DNA of 33,171 nucleotides from UBA4644 sp034933145 (lineage in GTDB: Bacteria > Bacillota > Clostridia > Oscillospirales > Butyricicoccaceae), in NCBI GenBank assembly GCA_034933145.1, contig JAYFOA010000072.1, positions 1 through 33,171 on the forward strand, read 5' to 3'. A program made the translations under genes and the position numbers. The notes under the pieces were generated by a model, which searched no databases, was not told where the DNA came from, and was given only the letters and a program-made list of their open reading frames with translations. Shown here in pieces: positions 30,183 through 33,171 of this stretch. Positions within the stretch are counted from its first letter, which is position 1; every line of letters starts with the position of its first letter.

Positions 30183-31509
30183 GCCGGCTATCCTGCGCCA
30201 CAAACGACGTGAACTGACCCATCCACTGCAGCTCAATATCCCGCAGCTCTCCATGGCGGTTTTTGGCAATGATCAGTTTTGCCGCGTTCTGATGATCGGT
30301 CTCCTTATTATAATAATCCTCGCGGAAAATGAACATGACAATATCGGCGTCCTGTTCGATAGAGCCCGATTCCCGCAAATCGGATAACACCGGACGCTTG
30401 TCCGGGCGGCTTTCCGGTGCACGGGACAGCTGGCTGCAGCACAGTACGGGAACATTAAGTTCCTTCGCCATGATCTTGAGCGAGCGGGAGATTTCCGCCA
30501 CCTCCTGCACCCGGTTTTCGGCATGCTTGCCCGGCGCATGAAGCAGCTGCAGATAGTCGATGACGATCAGCCCCAGGTCCCGTCCCAGGCGACGGCATTT
30601 CGCCTTCATCTCAGGTACCGTGATACCGGAATTTTCATCAATCAAGATAGACAGGCGCTGCAGCTTTTCCGTTGCGCCGGCCATCTTCTGCCAATCGTCC
30701 TCATTCAGGTTCCCCATGCGCAGCTTCCGGCTATCCACCAGCGCCTCGGAAGAAAGAAGGCGGGTGGCAATCTGCTCTTTCGACATCTCCAGCTGAAAGA
30801 CCACAACGGTCTTTCCACTCTTCTGCGCGGCTGCCTGGGCAATATTCAGCGCGATGGCTGTTTTTCCCATGCCGGGACGGGCGGCCAGCAGAATCAAATC
30901 GCTTTTATTCAATCCGCCGATGCAATTATCCAAATCGCCGAAGCCCGTCGGGATTCCCGGCAGCTGTCCGGGGTGGGCGGCCAGCTCGTCCAGATGGTCG
31001 TAAACTTCCCGGATCGCATCGCCCACGGTAGCAAAGCCCTGAACCTCACGTCCCTGACGGACAGCATAAATCTTCTGCTCCGCCAGGTCGGCCACGGAAT
31101 CCGGGTCTTCCTGCTCCTCCCTCGTCATCTGGATGATTTCTCCGGAGATCTGCTGCAGCTGACGCAGCATACTTTTGCCTCTTACGATCGCGGCATATTC
31201 CTTTGCGTTGGCGGCGGTTGGCGTTGTCTCAATCAGTTGGACAAAAAAGTCCCGGTCGGCCTTATCCTTGTACCCAAGGGACTTCATTTCGTCCAGAACA
31301 GTAACCGGATCAATAGGACGACCGTCGTTAAACATGCCGGCCACCGCTTCAAATACCGCCCGGTCGGTCTCAATATAAAAATCGTCCGCCTTTAGAATGC
31401 CAATGAGGTCAGGCACGCAGGCGGGGTCGATCAGCATGGCGCCCAGCACGGCCTGCTCAGCCTCAATGCTGTATGGCGTCTGCCGGGAAAAAAGTTCGTC
31501 TGTCGGCAT
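30169..31509 (-). CDS. dnaB: Replicative DNA helicase DnaB
   Basis: A 446-residue hexameric 5'-3' helicase of the replication fork (DnaC in Bacillus nomenclature). The N-terminal domain opens with the conserved TPYSIEAEQAVLGAMLIDP; the RecA-like domain has Walker A ARPGMGKTA (about 210-218), VFQLEMSKEQIATRLLSSEA, Walker B LIVIDYLQLL, the CCSQLSRAPESRPDKRPVLSDLRESGSIEQDAD segment and the C-terminal LIIAKNRHGELRDIEL. No intein is inserted. GGAGG lies 7 nt before the ATG at 31509. It follows rplI by 51 bp and overlaps tilS by 14 bp. Confidence 0.97.
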   Translation of the reverse strand: MPTDELFSRQTPYSIEAEQAVLGAMLIDPACVPDLIGILKADDFYIETDRAVFEAVAGMFNDGRPIDPVTVLDEMKSLGYKDKADRDFFVQLIETTPTAANAKEYAAIVRGKSMLRQLQQISGEIIQMTREEQEDPDSVADLAEQKIYAVRQGREVQGFATVGDAIREVYDHLDELAAHPGQLPGIPTGFGDLDNCIGGLNKSDLILLAARPGMGKTAIALNIAQAAAQKSGKTVVVFQLEMSKEQIATRLLSSEALVDSRKLRMGNLNEDDWQKMAGATEKLQRLSILIDENSGITVPEMKAKCRRLGRDLGLIVIDYLQLLHAPGKHAENRVQEVAEISRSLKIMAKELNVPVLCCSQLSRAPESRPDKRPVLSDLRESGSIEQDADIVMFIFREDYYNKETDHQNAAKLIIAKNRHGELRDIELQWMGQFTSFVAQDSRHVGP

Positions 31510-31560
31510 GACTTTTCCTCCGGAAATAGCTTACTAAAACAAAATTCCCCGTATGCCCGG

Positions 31561-32010
31561 TTATTTTTCCTCAAATACCTGCACGAAAACCGTGCCGGTG
31601 ATTTCCGAATATAGCTTAGCTTTGGCCTCAAAGGTACCAAAGCCTTTGATTGGCTCGTCCAGCGACAGCTGATTCTTCGGAAGATCGATATTATGCTGAG
31701 CTTTCAGCGCCTCGGAAATTTCCTTTGTAGTGACACTGCCAAACAGCTTTCCGCCGGTACCTGCCCGTGCAAAAATTTTTACAGGGCTGCTCTCCAGTAC
31801 CTTTTTCAGCTCCCGTGCAGCGGCTTTCTCCTGCTCAATTTTGTACGACGCAGCGGCATCCGCATTCTTTTTGGCGTTTAACGCGTCGGCGGTCGCCTCC
31901 ATTGCCAGTTTGCGCGGCAGCAGGAAATTGCGCGCATATCCGTCAGAGACATTAATGAGCTCGCCCTTTTTTCCCTGGGCCTTTACATCCTTTAGCAAAA
32001 TTACTTTCAT
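31561..32010 (-). CDS. rplI: 50S ribosomal protein L9
   Basis: A 149-residue ribosomal protein binding 23S rRNA near the L1 stalk. The N-terminal RNA-binding domain (MKVILLKDVKAQGKKGELINVSDGYARNFLLPR) is joined by a long charged helix, rich in Ala, Lys and Glu, to the C-terminal domain (KLFGSVTTKEISEAL ... GFGTFEAKAKLYSEITGTVFVQV). Length is standard. Its ATG shares one base with the gdpP stop (TGATG), with AGGAGG 8-9 nt upstream inside gdpP. The gdpP-rplI-dnaB order is typical of Firmicutes. Confidence 0.97.
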   Translation of the reverse strand: MKVILLKDVKAQGKKGELINVSDGYARNFLLPRKLAMEATADALNAKKNADAAASYKIEQEKAAARELKKVLESSPVKIFARAGTGGKLFGSVTTKEISEALKAQHNIDLPKNQLSLDEPIKGFGTFEAKAKLYSEITGTVFVQVFEEK

Positions 32011-33171
32011 CAGTTATTTCCTCCTGTCTTATTCTCTGAAACTTCCAGGTCGTGGAGGTATTCGCCAATGGCATCCATCAGAAGCTGAGCTGCCTCGTCA
32101 GGCGCCTTATCGGGGAACTGCGCGCCCGCACCGGTCAAGGTGCCGCCGCCTCCGATCTTTTCCAAAACGACCTGTACATTCATCTGTCCGTAAGAGCGGG
32201 CGGAAATGCAGCTTCCGCTGCCTTCCGCAAATACCACGAACGCGGCTTTGACGCCGCTGATGTTGATCAGCTCATCGGCGGCCTGAGAAGCAATGGCGCG
32301 CTCCACCTGATCGTCCGTCACCGCCAGGGAAATTCCCTCATACGGCTGACTTGCTTGGGATATAATCCGGTATTTCTTAACATAATCGCCCATCTCGCCG
32401 CTGAACATCTTGCGGACGTCCACCGTGTCTGCGCCCAGCTGCTTCAGATAGGCCGCCGCCTCAAAGGTACGGACGCCCGTCTTGATGGTAAAACCCTTGG
32501 TATCAAGGAAAATACCCGCCAGCAACGCCTCGGCCTCCAACTTGAGAACTGCCTGGGGCGTCACGGTATACTGCATCAGCTCAGATACCAGTTCGCTGGT
32601 GCTTGACGCATAGGTTTCATGCATATTAATGGCGGCATTTTCAATATAGTTTGCCGCCCGGCGATGGTGGTCGACGACCGCCACCCGCTGCACCGCCTGC
32701 AAAAGAGACGGTGCCTCCACGATCTCCGGCCGTGAGGTATCGCAGACGATGCACAGCGAAGCCGGATCGGCCAGCAACAGTGCCTCCTGCTCCCCGATGA
32801 AGCTGCCCTCGTACTGTGGCTGTTTCTCCAGCCGCTCGATCAGGTCCCGGGTACTGGTCAGCTTGCGATCGGCAAGGATGTAGGGTCGTTTGCCGCAGGA
32901 GCGTGTCAGGGCCGCCAGACCGGCGGCCGCACCGATGCAGTCAAGGTCGGAAAACCGGTGTCCCATAATAAATACATGGGAGCTGTCACGGATCAGCTGG
33001 CGGAGAGCGTTGGCCATTACGCGGGATTTGACTCTGGTCCGTTTTTCAAGCTCTTTGCTCCGCCCACCATAAAATTCAAAGGCGTTTCGGGTTTTCACGA
33101 CCACCTGGTCACCACCGCGGGAGAGCGCCATATCAATGCCCAGCGCCGCGAAAGAATACAGCTCCTGGAAC
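32010..33171 (-). CDS. gdpP: Cyclic-di-AMP phosphodiesterase GdpP, C-terminal part
   Basis: The last 386 residues are visible; the frame runs off the window end, so the membrane segments, PAS domain and most of the degenerate GGDEF domain are missing. Visible parts are the end of the GGDEF-like domain (ALSRGGDQVVVK), a linker, the DHH phosphoesterase domain (GHRFSDLDCIG, IVCDTSRPE and VVDHHRRA with metal ligands) and the DHHA1 domain. GdpP splits the second messenger c-di-AMP to pApA and so affects potassium, osmotic and wall homeostasis. In DHHA1 the usual GGGH motif reads GGGGT (about LEKIGGGGTLTGAGAQF), with Thr in place of the His. It is the first gene of the cluster seen here. Confidence 0.93.
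   Translation of the reverse strand, partial: FQELYSFAALGIDMALSRGGDQVVVKTRNAFEFYGGRSKELEKRTRVKSRVMANALRQLIRDSSHVFIMGHRFSDLDCIGAAAGLAALTRSCGKRPYILADRKLTSTRDLIERLEKQPQYEGSFIGEQEALLLADPASLCIVCDTSRPEIVEAPSLLQAVQRVAVVDHHRRAANYIENAAINMHETYASSTSELVSELMQYTVTPQAVLKLEAEALLAGIFLDTKGFTIKTGVRTFEAAAYLKQLGADTVDVRKMFSGEMGDYVKKYRIISQASQPYEGISLAVTDDQVERAIASQAADELINISGVKAAFVVFAEGSGSCISARSYGQMNVQVVLEKIGGGGTLTGAGAQFPDKAPDEAAQLLMDAIGEYLHDLEVSENKTGGNN

Noticed and set aside
1..33171. CRISPR array, insertion sequence, prophage or replication origin
   Set aside because: I saw no regularly spaced direct repeats, transposase or integrase frames, att-like repeats or DnaA-box cluster on reading both strands.

Overview
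The window is 33.2 kb of ordinary, densely coded bacterial chromosome with a moderately high G+C content. The organism is very probably a spore-forming member of the Clostridia, likely of the Oscillospirales/Ruminococcaceae type. The evidence is a clear spoIIID gene with a sigma-E-like promoter, strong AGGAGG-type ribosome binding sites, consensus TTGACA-N17-TATAAT promoters, and the Firmicutes order gdpP-rplI-dnaB joined to tilS-hpt-ftsH. The family-level placement is inference. I see no rRNA, tRNA, CRISPR array, insertion sequence or prophage.

Layout. 1-279 (+) is the 3' end of a SAM-dependent methyltransferase, which converges on a MATE efflux gene (313-1722, -) through a bidirectional terminator. 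Next on the minus strand come spoIIID (1836-2093), a DUF819 membrane protein (2241-3458), and a DUF2812 membrane protein co-transcribed with its PadR regulator (3756-5299). A complete oligopeptide ABC importer operon, oppABCDF, runs from 11603 down to 5512, preceded by an acyl-CoA ligase gene (11786-13489). A MarR regulator with a heterodimeric ABC multidrug exporter fills 18217-13723.

From 18.3 to 23.3 kb transcription is on the plus strand. It covers an ANT(6)-type aminoglycoside adenylyltransferase, a three-gene ABC-2 transporter of unknown substrate, and a Gate-domain membrane protein. A second bidirectional terminator (23435-23465) separates these from the last block, again on the minus strand. 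That block, in order of transcription, is gdpP (5' end outside the window), rplI, dnaB, tilS, hpt and ftsH, followed by a GC-rich structured spacer and then a methyltransferase, the CCA-adding enzyme and a PNPOx-fold protein.

How the genes work together. The 26-33 kb block is housekeeping: c-di-AMP turnover, translation, replication restart, tRNA maturation, purine salvage and membrane proteolysis, coupled by 1-14 bp overlaps. The 0-23 kb region is mostly transport and drug or stress response, with MATE, MarR/ABC exporter, ANT(6) and ABC-2 pump genes close together. Several local regulators have visible operator-like palindromes at their own promoters.

The best candidate for something undescribed is the 26162-26270 spacer after ftsH. 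On the minus strand it can form a three-way junction with a GNRA-capped hairpin, and one strand of its closing stem is shared with both a 5' hairpin and a terminator-like hairpin. That is the layout expected of a switchable terminator.
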